This document shows, piece by piece, positions 16,585-24,267 of a stretch of 51,011 bases of DNA. Location of the stretch: NCBI GenBank assembly GCA_035384605.1, contig DAOOIV010000026.1, forward strand, positions 1 to 51,011, read 5' to 3'. Position numbers and translations under genes: made by a program. This DNA is from Phycisphaerae bacterium. GTDB lineage: Bacteria; Planctomycetota; Phycisphaerae; UBA1845; PWPN01. The notes below the pieces were generated by a model, which was not told the DNA's origin, did not search any database, and worked only from the letters and a program-made list of their open reading frames with translations. The stretch's first letter is position 1. Each line of letters begins with the position of its first letter.

Positions 16585-16835
16585 TCAGGTCGTTCCCGTC
16601 GCCCCAGTTTGCGCTGCTGCCGATTCCATTCGAGATACCTGTCCAAGCCTTCGGCGTCATCAGCCCAAGCCCCCGCCGATCGGCGCAAGCCCTCGCCTGG
16701 AGACAGATCGCTCTCCTTGTCAGCCGGTTCCATCGTGACCTTGACCTGTTGACCGTCCGGCAGCCCCGGCTCCCGTTCCAGTTCGATAGTCTTGCCCCGC
16801 GCGATGCCGCGGGTGGTAACGCTTTCGCTGCTCAC
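16581..16835 (-). CDS. Antitoxin of TA module 1 (DUF104/AbrB-like)
   Basis: 84 residues. The N-terminal half (GIARGKTIELEREPGLPDGQ then VKVTMEP) has the short beta-barrel pattern of DUF104-like antitoxins; the C-terminal half is charged and helical (LDRYLEWNRQQRKLGRRERPE), as expected for a toxin-wrapping tail. GTG start with TGGAGGTGA 6 nt upstream. First gene of a two-gene operon with the PIN toxin (4-nt overlap). Confidence 0.75.
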   Translation of the reverse strand: MSSESVTTRGIARGKTIELEREPGLPDGQQVKVTMEPADKESDLSPGEGLRRSAGAWADDAEGLDRYLEWNRQQRKLGRRERPE

Positions 16836-16888
16836 GGGTCACCTCCAGTCGCATCATACCTTGATCGGCCGAGCGACGGCATGAGGTT

Positions 16889-17104
16889 TCGCCCGGACGC
16901 GTTCGAGGCTTTCCTTCACGGCCGCATCGGGCAGGCCGACCCGGCTACGCCACAGGTCTCGCCCCGTGTACCGGATGGGGCGTAGGCTTCGCCGGGGCAA
17001 GCGATGGCGGCCTTCTCGAACCCGTGCTCGGCGCAGTCCACCTCGATCTCGCGCGGCAGAGCCTCGATGGTCATGAAAGCAGCGCTGTGTAATTTGGAGA
17101 GCAT
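16889..17104 (-). pseudogene. comM 5'-end copy 2 (with promoter; interrupted by a palindromic insert)
   Basis: From the ATG at 17104 the minus strand reads MLSKLHSAAFMTIEALPREI, then EVDCAEHGFEKAAIA, near-identical to ComM 1-34. A ~61-bp insert (about 16940-17000) follows, after which homology resumes as VGLPDAAVKESLERVRA and ends near 16889, at about codon 51. 46 nt (17007-17052) are identical to comM 16024-16069. Upstream, TAGAAT (17116-17111) sits 6 nt before the ATG and CTGCCT (17139-17134) at a 17-nt spacer, so the promoter was copied too. It could encode a 62-residue peptide. Confidence 0.85.
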
Positions 17105-17186
17105 GGGGGGATTCTACGGGGACATCGGCGATAAGGCAGATGCCTTGGGTCGCAACCGTAAAGCGGGACCAGATTCCAGACAGCGT

Positions 17187-17615
17187 TTATGCTTTCCTGA
17201 TCCACTGTGCGGGGGTGATAGCGGAGACAGTCCGCGGGCTTCGCTGCAGCATCTCATCATCCCAGGTCACGAGCGCAGCCTTGAGCTCCGAAGCTGCCGC
17301 GACATACACGGCATCTGCACCCCGAAGACGGTGATCGCCAGCCAGTTGTGCGGCCTGCTTTGCCAACGCGAGTGTCAGGGGAATCATTTGCAGGTTTTCA
17401 ATTCCCTCGATCAGACGTACGATTCGTCCGGCAAGCGCTGAGCTTTGAGTCATCCTGGCAATCGCGCCGGAACATTCAGCCAGTACCAGTACCGGGCAAC
17501 AGATCGTCTCTGCCTCACGACGCAACATCACGAGGAACTCCACACTCTCCCGATAGTGTGCCTCCGATGGCCGTGAAGCTGCGACGAACACGCTCGCATC
17601 AACGACCACACTCAT
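17187..17615 (-). CDS. PIN-domain toxin (VapC type), TA module 2
   Basis: 142-residue PIN ribonuclease: Asp6 in SVVVDASVFVAA, Glu47 in VLVLAECSGA, Asp101 in RGADAVYVAAA and Asp119/120 in VTWDDEML form the usual acidic cluster. The frame is open to 17663 but the ATG at 17615 overlaps the antitoxin stop by 4 nt (ATGA) and matches the family start. The subfamily differs from module 1 (different spacing around the second acidic residue and a DxxYVAAA helix). Confidence 0.88.
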   Translation of the reverse strand: MSVVVDASVFVAASRPSEAHYRESVEFLVMLRREAETICCPVLVLAECSGAIARMTQSSALAGRIVRLIEGIENLQMIPLTLALAKQAAQLAGDHRLRGADAVYVAAASELKAALVTWDDEMLQRSPRTVSAITPAQWIRKA

Positions 17616-17809
17616 CGTCGGGACTCTCGAAGGGCTTCCAGGGCAGACAGTGGACTCTTCCACTCTCGGTCAACCTCACGGGCGAATGCCTCCCACTCGG
17701 ATTGCCAATCGGCCGGCTCAGCCTCGACTCGCACTGGCGTCCCCTCGGCCAGCGGCATGCCCTCCTCCAGTTCGATCTTGCCGTGTTTCACGATTCCCTT
17801 GTACGTCAT
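17612..17809 (-). CDS. Antitoxin of TA module 2 (DUF104-like)
   Basis: 65 residues: MTYKGIVKHGKIELEEGMPL then AEGTPVRVEAE is a clear DUF104-type N-terminus; the tail (WEAFAREVDREWKSPLSALE) is helical and charged. GGAGGT stands 7 nt upstream of the ATG at 17809, so the longer frame to 17860 is not used. Overlaps its toxin gene by 4 nt. Confidence 0.8.
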   Translation of the reverse strand: MTYKGIVKHGKIELEEGMPLAEGTPVRVEAEPADWQSEWEAFAREVDREWKSPLSALEALRESRR

Positions 17810-17850
17810 GGGCGACCTCCATCGGAGATTATAGCCCGATAGAACGGTGG

Positions 17851-17994
17851 TCGCATACACTCAACCCTGTGCTCAGCGGCAACATCCGCCTGGCCGAAAA
17901 TAGCGGCCTTCTCGAACCCGTGCTCGGCGCAGTCCACCTCGATCTCGCGCGGCAGAGCCTCGATGGGCATTAAAGCAATGCTGTGAAATTTCAA
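17851..17994 (-). pseudogene. comM 5'-end copy 3
   Basis: From a TTG at 17994 the frame reads LKFHSIALMPIEALPREI then EVDCAEHGFEKAAI, and continues FGQADVAAEHRVECMR, which still aligns without gaps to ComM VGLPDAAVKESLERVR. The stretch 17903-17948 is identical to comM 16024-16069 although both flanks have drifted. TAGAAT (18014-18009) with TTGATG (18037-18032) at a 17-nt spacer marks the copied promoter, but the ATG is lost. Confidence 0.8.
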
Positions 17995-18037
17995 GGGCGT
18001 GGCTGGGATTCTAGAGACAAAGGGCACGAGCATCAAA

Positions 18038-18945
18038 TGAAGAACTAGGAATTGCCTGTAGGGCAGGACCAAAGATCGGGTCAATCGGCTGAGGGCGATT
18101 GCTGAGCGACGAGGGCGGGCCGGGGCTTTGGACGGGTTCGTTTGGCCCGGCGGGCTTTCGGGCGTCGGTGTTCGGCGGCGAGCGGGATGGGACAGACCGA
18201 GATTCGTCCGGCGGATAAGTGACGGGTGATCGATACTCGTTGTTCCTCTGATGCGGTAGCCGGCGGGATTGTCTGCTGAATAAAGCGGGGCTGCAAGCTG
18301 GGTTCGTTTGGCGCTTTGCGTGAGGCGTGGGGAAAGGGCCGAGGTCAGAGACCGGCTTGATCGATATAACCTATTTTCGAATAATCGTTTAGCATTATTA
18401 TGTATCGGGATCTTGAAGATTTTCCGGATCATCATCTGCCTCTGCGATATCAGTCTGGCTGATAGGCTAAAGCTCCTATAGCGGACCGCGCTGAGCGATC
18501 GGCCGTCGGTCTCCAGGGGGTCATCTCCAATCCGCACCAAGAGGTACATTGGGGCGGTCAGCCGCGCCAGCGGTTGCGACAGGTCGGCGGGTTGCTCATC
18601 GGAAGGCGGCACGATGGCATCGGTTCGGACGCTCCTGCCATGAGCCGGCGCGCAGAGTGGCCCCGTCAGTCCTTTGTGAACAGAACACGCCATACGTTCC
18701 GGAAAAGTGAGCTGGAGCGGAACGGGGGGATGGAAGAACGAAGGGTGAGGGCGGGAGGATGAGTTAAGACATGTATACAACTTGAAGGTGTCTTCTTTGG
18801 TGGAAGACCTGGGAGGTGTGGCGGGGAAGGTGGCTATACAATGGCCCAGAAGGTTCCGGTGGGGTAACCGCGCAGGGGCACCATGGAAGAGTCGGCCGGG
18901 CACCAAATTCTCGCCCCCCCTGCGAACGCATCTTGGAGTCTGCCC
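18038..18945. other. Gene-poor stretch between comM copy 3 and the PspC gene
   Basis: About 900 bases. A 366-codon minus-strand frame covers it but has no recognisable domain, no ribosome binding site and runs through the comM fragment, so I do not call it. An A+T-rich patch (18365-18415) contains AATAAT and ATTATT arms around an 8-nt loop. Weak -10-like TATACA occurs at 18834-18839 ahead of the PspC gene. This looks like decayed DNA in the accessory island. Confidence 0.5.
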
Positions 18946-19143
18946 ATGGCTGAGTACAAGGTCGTGCGCCGCTGCCGATCCGACAGGATGATCGCCGGTG
19001 TCTGCGGCGGTCTGGCCGACTTCTTCGGCTTGTCGTCCGCCAACGTGCGAATCCTTTACGTCGCCGTCAGCGTCCTGTCGGCGGCCTTTCCGGGAATCAT
19101 CGTTTACCTCATCCTCTGGCTGCTCATGCCCCTCGAGGATTAG
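18946..19143 (+). CDS. Small PspC-domain membrane protein
   Basis: 65 residues consisting of a single PspC domain: RRCRSDRMIAGVCGGLADFF, then GLSSANVRILYVAVSVL and a hydrophobic segment ending LILWLLMPLED. In enterobacteria PspC senses envelope stress; stand-alone PspC domains of this size are common and of uncertain role. The ATG at 18946 is preceded by GGAG at about 9 nt. It is the only plus-strand gene inside the comM/TA array. Confidence 0.85.
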   Translation: MAEYKVVRRCRSDRMIAGVCGGLADFFGLSSANVRILYVAVSVLSAAFPGIIVYLILWLLMPLED

Positions 19144-19224
19144 GCGATGCAGAGCTTCGCGCGAGTCGTCCAGGCCTTCCCCTGCGACAGTTCGGGTGCG
19201 GGTCTGTGCCTGGTTGCCTCGGTC

Positions 19225-19443
19225 TCAGTCCTCGGGCTCCTGGCGAATTCTCCGGTTCGCGATAAGCGAGTTGTCCTGTGTCGCTAGTCGAGGCAATCCC
19301 GGTTCGGGCGGTCGCCTGTGACTCGCCAATTCCTCGACTACCTGCGTCGGGACAACTACGGAACCGCACAGGCGTGGCAACACATCAGCGCGGCCGATTC
19401 CCACGAGCGGGAGGAGTGGGGATGTGTCGGAGATGACCAACAT
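19225..19443 (-). pseudogene. Truncated PIN-like (DUF3368) toxin remnant, TA module 3
   Basis: The frame opens MLVISDTSPLLPLVGIGRAD then VLPRLCGSVVVPTQVVEELA, the N-terminal half of DUF3368 PIN-like proteins (Asp6 present, Glu in VVEEL), but ends after 72 residues where the family normally has about 150. The C-terminal acidic residues are absent, so it is likely dead. Just upstream, another frame reads EDLRAIDDYLADARALEELH, which may be what is left of its antitoxin. It lies between comM copies 3 and 4, in the same position and orientation as the two intact modules. Confidence 0.65.
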
Positions 19444-19545
19444 CTGTGTTTGGCGGCGTGGAGTTCTTCAAGAGCCCGAGCGTCGGCGAGATAGTCGTCA
19501 ATCGCACGGAGGTCTTCGGTGGCATTGTACTTGTGCAACACGGCC

Positions 19546-19648
19546 TCTGAGGCGGAGCGCCTTTTTGCGGGCCGCAACCCAAGTGGTCTGCGATCCAGAA
19601 ACATGCGCGCCAAATGCGCACCAGTCGCGACGGAAGAGAGTAACCTGA
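19546..19648 (-). repeat. REP-like dispersed element, copy D
   Basis: Minus-strand copy: GCATGTTTCTGGATCGCAG, then TTGGGTTGCGGCCCGCAA and AAAGGCGCTCCGCC. The 5' third has drifted. It overlaps the putative antitoxin remnant of TA module 3. See copies at 14295, 23984, 30949, 36597 and 45116. Confidence 0.75.
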
Positions 19649-19696
19649 TCACAGTCCAAGGCCCGAGCCGGCTCGAAACGGCTCAGTCGGCGGCAG

Positions 19697-19810
19697 CGGC
19701 AGGCCCACAATGGCCGCCTTTTCGAAGCCATGTTCGGCGCAGTTCACCTCCACCCGGCAGGTCAAGGCCTCAATCCCCATTAAAGCGACGCTGCTTAACC
19801 TGGAGCGCAT
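19697..19810 (-). pseudogene. comM 5'-end copy 4 (most diverged)
   Basis: From the ATG at 19810: MRSRLSSVALMGIEALTCRV then EVNCAEHGFEKAAIVGLP, after which ComM homology stops. TACGAT (19822-19817) lies 6 nt before the ATG, as in comM, but the -35 is not recognisable. It is the outermost of the four copies and the least similar to comM in the core. Confidence 0.8.
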
Positions 19811-20363
19811 GGGGGCATCGTATGCCTGCACACGAAGGGTTCAGGCTGCCACAGGCATCGGGTGGCCGGCCAGTCGAGCCCGGTCTGTTTCTGCGCGGGG
19901 GCTTGGCAGTCAGGCCCGCCTGTCCCGTCAGATTGACTCTCACGAGGACCCCGGGCAACATGGGTCTCGGTCCTGCAAGAAGCGTACGAGCATCTTGAAA
20001 CCACACTTGTCTTCAATCTTCGTTGAGGGGGTAGTCCGAAAAGAGTCGCGGGCCTCGGTGGATTCCGTTCAGAAATATTTTGCAAAAAAAGTCATCCAGG
20101 GTGTGGTGAGTCATAGCATATCCGGCACGAATCGGATAAGATGATACTGCATCAACCCGGGCCGCAGCAGTCCGGGACGGGTCGAGTGTAATCGGGCGCT
20201 ATTCCAGATTTGTGGTTCCTCGCCGGAATCGACCCACACGTGAGGCTACGAGCCTGCTCTGAGAGTCAGCCGCGTCGGCTGACAATTTCGCGTTGTGTGT
20301 ATCGTCAACAAGTCGACGTGCCCACAGAGGTGAGGGACCCGCATAGGGAGAGGAGAGATCGTC
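19811..20363. other. Leader region of the PEP-CTERM gene
   Basis: About 550 bases without a supported gene. It contains an 8-bp perfect hairpin at 20265-20283 (listed separately) and A+T-richer sequence around 20080-20150 that could hold a promoter, but no well-spaced pair was found. Confidence 0.4.
20265..20283. promoter_or_regulatory. Perfect inverted repeat upstream of the PEP-CTERM gene
   Basis: GTCAGCCG, loop CGT, CGGCTGAC. It lies 80 nt before the start codon. Without a T-run it is more likely an operator or 5'-UTR hairpin than a terminator. Confidence 0.4.
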
Positions 20364-21305
20364 GTGATTCACCTATCTGTTTCCACACGCACCACCATGT
20401 GGGGTCTTGCAGCAATCCTCTGTTTCCTGACGTTGGCGGGTGCAGCTCAGGCGGCGCCTCTGCTGTGCTGGTCCATGCACGACGGCATACGGACCTCGAA
20501 CCTTGACGGGACCAACATCAACACGTGGCTGTCGAAGCCCAATTATCCCATCTTCGCCGAGGTCCACGACAGTCCTGCCGTGGGAAAGGTCTACTGGTTT
20601 GAATCGGGCGGTTACATCAAACGCGCTGACTACGACGGCGGCAACGCTGAGCTCGTGATTACCGACACCAAGATGTACACGACCGCGGGGGACTTTGCCA
20701 TCAACCGCCTCAACGGCGACGTGTATTGGGCGAATGTCAACGGCGAGCTGTGGCGGGCCGGTCCGGATGGGTCGAACAAGCAGCTCGTGCGCTCCGGCCT
20801 GGCTTCGTCCGGGGCGATCGAGATTGACCCTATCCATCAGAAGCTGTTCTGGCTTCAGTATAGCGTCGGGACCGACATCTACATGGGGGACCTGAACGGC
20901 GGCAGCGCCACGTACCTGACCTCCGTAAGTTCTCTGTGGAAGGTTACCGACCTGGCCGTCGACACGCAGTCCAGCCGCCTTTACTGGAGCGAGACCGGCG
21001 TTACGGTGAACGAGCGGGTGCGTCGTCTCGGACTTGGACCGGGCACGCCCTCCGTGATCGTCGATGCAGAACTTGGGTACCTGAACGATGTGACCCTCGA
21101 TCTGGACTCCGGCAGGTTGTTGTTGGTGGACCGCTCGGGCGACCGCATCCTGCAGTGCGGCCTTGACGGCAGCGGTCTCACCACGCTGATCAGCGGTGAA
21201 GATGAGCCCCAGCACCTCACCATCCTGCCGGTTCCTGAACCGGCGACAATGGTTCTGCTTGGTCTTGCCGGGGCGGCTGTCCTGTACCATCGTCGCAGGT
21301 TCTAA
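20364..21305 (+). CDS. Secreted YWTD-type beta-propeller protein with PEP-CTERM anchor
   Basis: 313 residues. N-terminal signal peptide (WGLAAILCFLTLAGAAQA, cleavage after AQA). The mature part has repeated blades with VYWFES, DVYWANVNGE, KLFWLQYS and RLYWSETG, each followed by a residue pattern like GGN..., GSN... or GGS..., as in LDL-receptor YWTD propellers. The C-terminus VPEPATMVLLGLAGAAVLYH + RRR is a canonical PEP-CTERM sorting signal, cut by an exosortase. GTG start with AGGAGAG 8 nt upstream. Probable extracellular or outer-surface protein; ligand unknown. Confidence 0.88.
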   Translation: MIHLSVSTRTTMWGLAAILCFLTLAGAAQAAPLLCWSMHDGIRTSNLDGTNINTWLSKPNYPIFAEVHDSPAVGKVYWFESGGYIKRADYDGGNAELVITDTKMYTTAGDFAINRLNGDVYWANVNGELWRAGPDGSNKQLVRSGLASSGAIEIDPIHQKLFWLQYSVGTDIYMGDLNGGSATYLTSVSSLWKVTDLAVDTQSSRLYWSETGVTVNERVRRLGLGPGTPSVIVDAELGYLNDVTLDLDSGRLLLVDRSGDRILQCGLDGSGLTTLISGEDEPQHLTILPVPEPATMVLLGLAGAAVLYHRRRF

Positions 21306-21368
21306 ACGACGAAGCATTGACGGCGGGAGCCCGCGGCATCGGCAAGCGTGAGAACCGAAAGAGACCGG

Positions 21369-21453
21369 CCCCTGCGCCGGGAGCAGATCCGTACATTGAT
21401 CGGCTCTGGTCGCGATTCCCACACGGCCAACCCCTGCGCCGGGAACAGATCCG
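21369..21453. repeat. 23-nt direct repeat, two copies 62 bp apart
   Basis: CCCCTGCGCCGGGAGCAGAT + CCG at 21369-21391 and the same with one change (GAAC) at 21431-21453. It lies in the 460-nt gap (21306-21768) between the PEP-CTERM gene and the EIIC gene, where I see no gene. Confidence 0.6.
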
Positions 21454-21768
21454 AAAACCATCTTGTTGCCGGGTCGCGGATGCCCTTCGTTGTTCTCTGG
21501 TCCACGTTGCCCGCAACCACGTGGGTTGGCAACACGATGCTGCACGTGGATGGCAGAATCGTATCTCGCACGCAACGATCTGCGGCCCGGGCATCGCGGA
21601 GTCAAGCCTGCTCTCGGGCGGGCCCGAGCCAGGACCGTTCTCTGACTCTTCTTTTGGCCCAGGTTTGGCAGGACCGGCAAGAGCGACGGACGAACGACCG
21701 CACGTTTGGCGGAAAGGCAGACTCTTTCGGACATTCGTCGTTCACATCTGGCATCCCGATGGATCAGG

Positions 21769-23016
21769 TTATTCCCGGGCCTGGCTCTTGGTTTCCGCGT
21801 GGAGGCGCCGGCGCTCGGCGGCCTTGGCAAAGGGGTAGTAAACCAACATCGCCAGTCCGATCGAAACGACTCCCCAGACTGCCGCCTTCCAGTCGCCGCC
21901 GGAAACCAGGTAGTGCCCGATGACCGGCGGGGTTGTCCACGGCACGGCGACAAACGGCTTTTGAATCACTCCGCAGCTCATTAGCAGGTAGGAACCGGTG
22001 GTGAGGATCAACGCGTTCAAGATGTAGGGAATCATCAAGATCGGATTCAGGACGACAGGGAAGCCGAAGAAGATGGGTTCGTTGATGCCGAAGATCTGGG
22101 TGGGCAGTGAGAGACGGCTGATCTTGCGAAAGGCGGGCTCCTTCGATCGCAGCATGACCAAGGCAAGCCCAATGGTGGCACCCGTCCCGCCGACGTTGAC
22201 AAAACTGGTGAAGAAGCCGAGCGCGGTCACATAGGGCAGCGGCTGCCCTCGCGAAGCGGCCTCCACATTTGCTGCCAGGTATTGCAGGAAGACGGGCGCG
22301 ACAGCGGCGTCCATGGTGTTGTCGCCATTGATGCCCACGGACCACAGGAGGGTGACGAGAAACGCGTACACCAGGATGCCGGGCAGCGTGTTCAGGGCAA
22401 AGACCAGCGGGGTCAACACGGTTTGCAGCAGGTGGTTGATGTCCAACCCTGCCACGAACCGGATCAACCAGAAAACCACTACCAGAAAGAACATCGGGCT
22501 CAGCGACAGGAACGATTCATAGACGACCGGCGGCACATTCCGGGGCAGCTTGACGACGAGGTTCGAGTCCGTGAACCACTTCTGGACGCGCACGGTGATC
22601 AGGGCGATGAGAATGGCCGTAAACAGGCCTTTCGAGCCGAGGCCGTCCATGGAAAAGCCCTGGTCATCCGGCTTGAGTTGAACCATCAGGAAAACCAGCG
22701 CGGCCATGGCGGCGCTCACAATGGCCTCCTGATTCAGCCGCTTCCCGTAATCGTACGCAACGGCAAAGCACGCGAAGACGGCGAGCAGACCAAAAGTGGC
22801 GGTGACGGGGATCTGCAGCAACGGCAGGCAGGGCGCGACCCGATCGTTCCAGCCCTTCACCGGGAGAAACGACACGATCATGAACAAGCCGCCGATGATC
22901 GTCAGCGGCACGACGGTCATCATACCGGCGCGGATTGCGGACAGGCACGTGTTCTCGCTCAGCGTGGTGAGCGACGGCACGATGTATCGGTTCAATAGGC
23001 CGCCGGCGGAGTTCAA
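21769..23016 (-). CDS. Orphan PTS EIIC (lactose/cellobiose family) permease
   Basis: 415-residue membrane protein of the PTS EIIC family for beta-glucosides/chitobiose. NGDNTMDAAVAPVFLQYLAA, FVNVGGTGATIGLALVML and the substrate-site motif IFGINEPIFFGFPVVLNP are diagnostic; about ten hydrophobic segments. No EIIA, EIIB, HPr or enzyme I is nearby, so it may act as a transporter without phosphorylation or with remote partners. The first codon is TTG, overlapping the stop of the upstream acetyltransferase gene (TTGA), with GGGAAAGAG just before it, so the two genes form an operon with coupled translation. Confidence 0.85.
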   Translation of the reverse strand: MNSAGGLLNRYIVPSLTTLSENTCLSAIRAGMMTVVPLTIIGGLFMIVSFLPVKGWNDRVAPCLPLLQIPVTATFGLLAVFACFAVAYDYGKRLNQEAIVSAAMAALVFLMVQLKPDDQGFSMDGLGSKGLFTAILIALITVRVQKWFTDSNLVVKLPRNVPPVVYESFLSLSPMFFLVVVFWLIRFVAGLDINHLLQTVLTPLVFALNTLPGILVYAFLVTLLWSVGINGDNTMDAAVAPVFLQYLAANVEAASRGQPLPYVTALGFFTSFVNVGGTGATIGLALVMLRSKEPAFRKISRLSLPTQIFGINEPIFFGFPVVLNPILMIPYILNALILTTGSYLLMSCGVIQKPFVAVPWTTPPVIGHYLVSGGDWKAAVWGVVSIGLAMLVYYPFAKAAERRRLHAETKSQARE

Positions 23017-23636
23017 AGTCTCTTTCCCAAGTAAATGCAGCCATCCTTGTCCCCTCCAACCCGAACCAACTCGTGGAAGCCGAGCTTCTCATAGAACCCC
23101 AAAGCCGGGGTATTGAGCGTGCTCACCCCCAGATGCGCGCCGGGTGAACCGCGCTCGCGGAGTCGGTTCATCACCTGCTCCATCATGCGTCGTCCGAAAC
23201 CAAGCCCCCGCGCCCGTTGAAGCAGGTCGATGTGCAGGTGCGAGGGGAAAACCGCATATGGCTCCGGACAGAAATAGTCGGGATGGTGATAGCAGTAGTG
23301 AACTTGCTGAGCCCGTGTCCATCGACCGGGATCGCCTTGCGGCTCGGGGAAACGGGCGCACAGTTGCGGCCGCCATTCGGCCTCATAGCGCGCGTAAAAT
23401 GAGCGAGAGTCGAAGGCCGCCAAAGCATAGCCGCAAATACCTTGCTCATCCTCGAGTATCAGGCTCAGCTCCGGCTCAAAAGCAAGGTAGGGGCCAACGA
23501 AGATTCTTCCCAATGCATCCGGATCGTCGCGGTAAAGCGGCTCACCATCCTTGCCGTTGTCTCCGGTCTTCAGGCAGACATAGTAGGCGCCGGCCTCGTC
23601 GCCGGGAAGGGCGGAACGAATCGTGAATCTGTTCAT
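23013..23636 (-). CDS. GNAT family N-acetyltransferase (resembles the OGA C-terminal acetyltransferase-like domain)
   Basis: 207 residues. The acetyl-CoA loop is LLQRARGLGFGRRMMEQVM (R/Q-x-x-G-x-G/A type), followed by HLGVSTLNTPALGFYEKLGF (motif B). HYCYHHPDYFCPEPYAVFPS with HLHIDLLQ resembles the acetyltransferase-like region of O-GlcNAcase. An ATG five codons upstream (23651) overlaps a likely -10 element, so I prefer 23636. First gene of an operon with the EIIC permease; acetylation or handling of an amino sugar imported by that permease is possible but inferred only from context. Confidence 0.8.
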   Translation of the reverse strand: MNRFTIRSALPGDEAGAYYVCLKTGDNGKDGEPLYRDDPDALGRIFVGPYLAFEPELSLILEDEQGICGYALAAFDSRSFYARYEAEWRPQLCARFPEPQGDPGRWTRAQQVHYCYHHPDYFCPEPYAVFPSHLHIDLLQRARGLGFGRRMMEQVMNRLRERGSPGAHLGVSTLNTPALGFYEKLGFHELVRVGGDKDGCIYLGKRL

Positions 23637-23871
23637 GCTGCCGATGTGCATACAGGATTGGAGTGCCTCGAGTCAATACCTACCGGCGGCGCGCAAGAGC
23701 CATCAGGGTTTTGAGTTACGAGGCGCCGCCATCGCGCCGCTATGCCGCCGCGAAAGGTGCCCCGGCGAGGGGAACCGGGGCATCCCGGGGTCTTCCCGGT
23801 TCCGGACGCGGAGGCAACCGCGCACGAAGCTCGTGGGATCCGCGCTCACGGAGCAATTTGCGGATAGCCGA

Positions 23872-23933
23872 CCCTTGACCCGCGGCGCGGCCTGGCCGCG
23901 AGAGATCGCGAAGGGACCGCCGCGTGTCAAGGG
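23872..23933. repeat. Long imperfect inverted repeat (16-bp arms)
   Basis: CCCTTGACCCGCGGCG at 23872-23887 pairs with CGCCGCGTGTCAAGGG at 23918-23933 with one mismatch; a second perfect dyad (GCGGCC T GGCCGC) lies in the loop. It stands 50 bp from REP-like copy E. Confidence 0.65.
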
Positions 23934-23983
23934 CTGATCGCCGACCGCTCGCTCCAGCCAAACCCGACGTCGAGCGTGATAAC

Positions 23984-24079
23984 CCAAGGCGGACCGCCTT
24001 TTTGCGGGCCGCAACCCAAGCGCACTGCCATCCAGAAACATGCGCGCAAGCCGCACCGATGTCCAGCTGAAAGGTTCTA
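23984..24079 (-). repeat. REP-like dispersed element, copy E (well preserved)
   Basis: Minus-strand copy: TAGAACCTTTCAGCTGGACA start, TGCGGCTTGCGCGCATG, TTTCTGGATGGCAG, then TTGCGGCCCGCAA and the perfect dyad GGCGGTCCGCC. With copy B it defines the element. Confidence 0.8.
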
Positions 24080-24267
24080 TCAGCCAGGTGCGAACTCTTT
24101 TCGGCGGCGTCCGGCTGGAAGAACGTATGAAAACGGCAAGGTTGGGTCGAAGTCACCGAAGACGGGGTTGCCAGCCTCGATTGCGCCCTCTTGGCAGATC
24201 TCGGTGGCCACGGGGACCTCGATACTTCTCCACCGACCAGCGCCGTCGGTTTTCACGTATATTCTTT

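Larger units (their letters stand above)
23637..24267. other. Non-coding stretch rich in inverted repeats
   Basis: About 630 bases between the acetyltransferase and the secreted protein. It contains GC-rich dyads near 23757-23790 (CCCCGG / CCGGGG), the long dyad at 23872-23933 and REP-like copy E. Overlapping short frames show no domains. Confidence 0.5.

Noticed and set aside
17806..18906. 366-codon minus-strand frame
   Set aside because: Runs through antitoxin leader, comM copy 3 and non-coding DNA; composition (Pro/Arg/Ser-rich) and lack of start signals argue against a gene.
19356..19652. 98-codon minus-strand frame as an intact antitoxin
   Set aside because: Its first third is REP-like copy D and it shares no start signal; only the middle resembles an antitoxin tail, so it is mentioned as a remnant only.
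20373..21953. 526-codon minus-strand frame antisense to the PEP-CTERM gene
   Set aside because: The plus strand has signal peptide, propeller repeats and PEP-CTERM; the antisense frame has no recognisable features.
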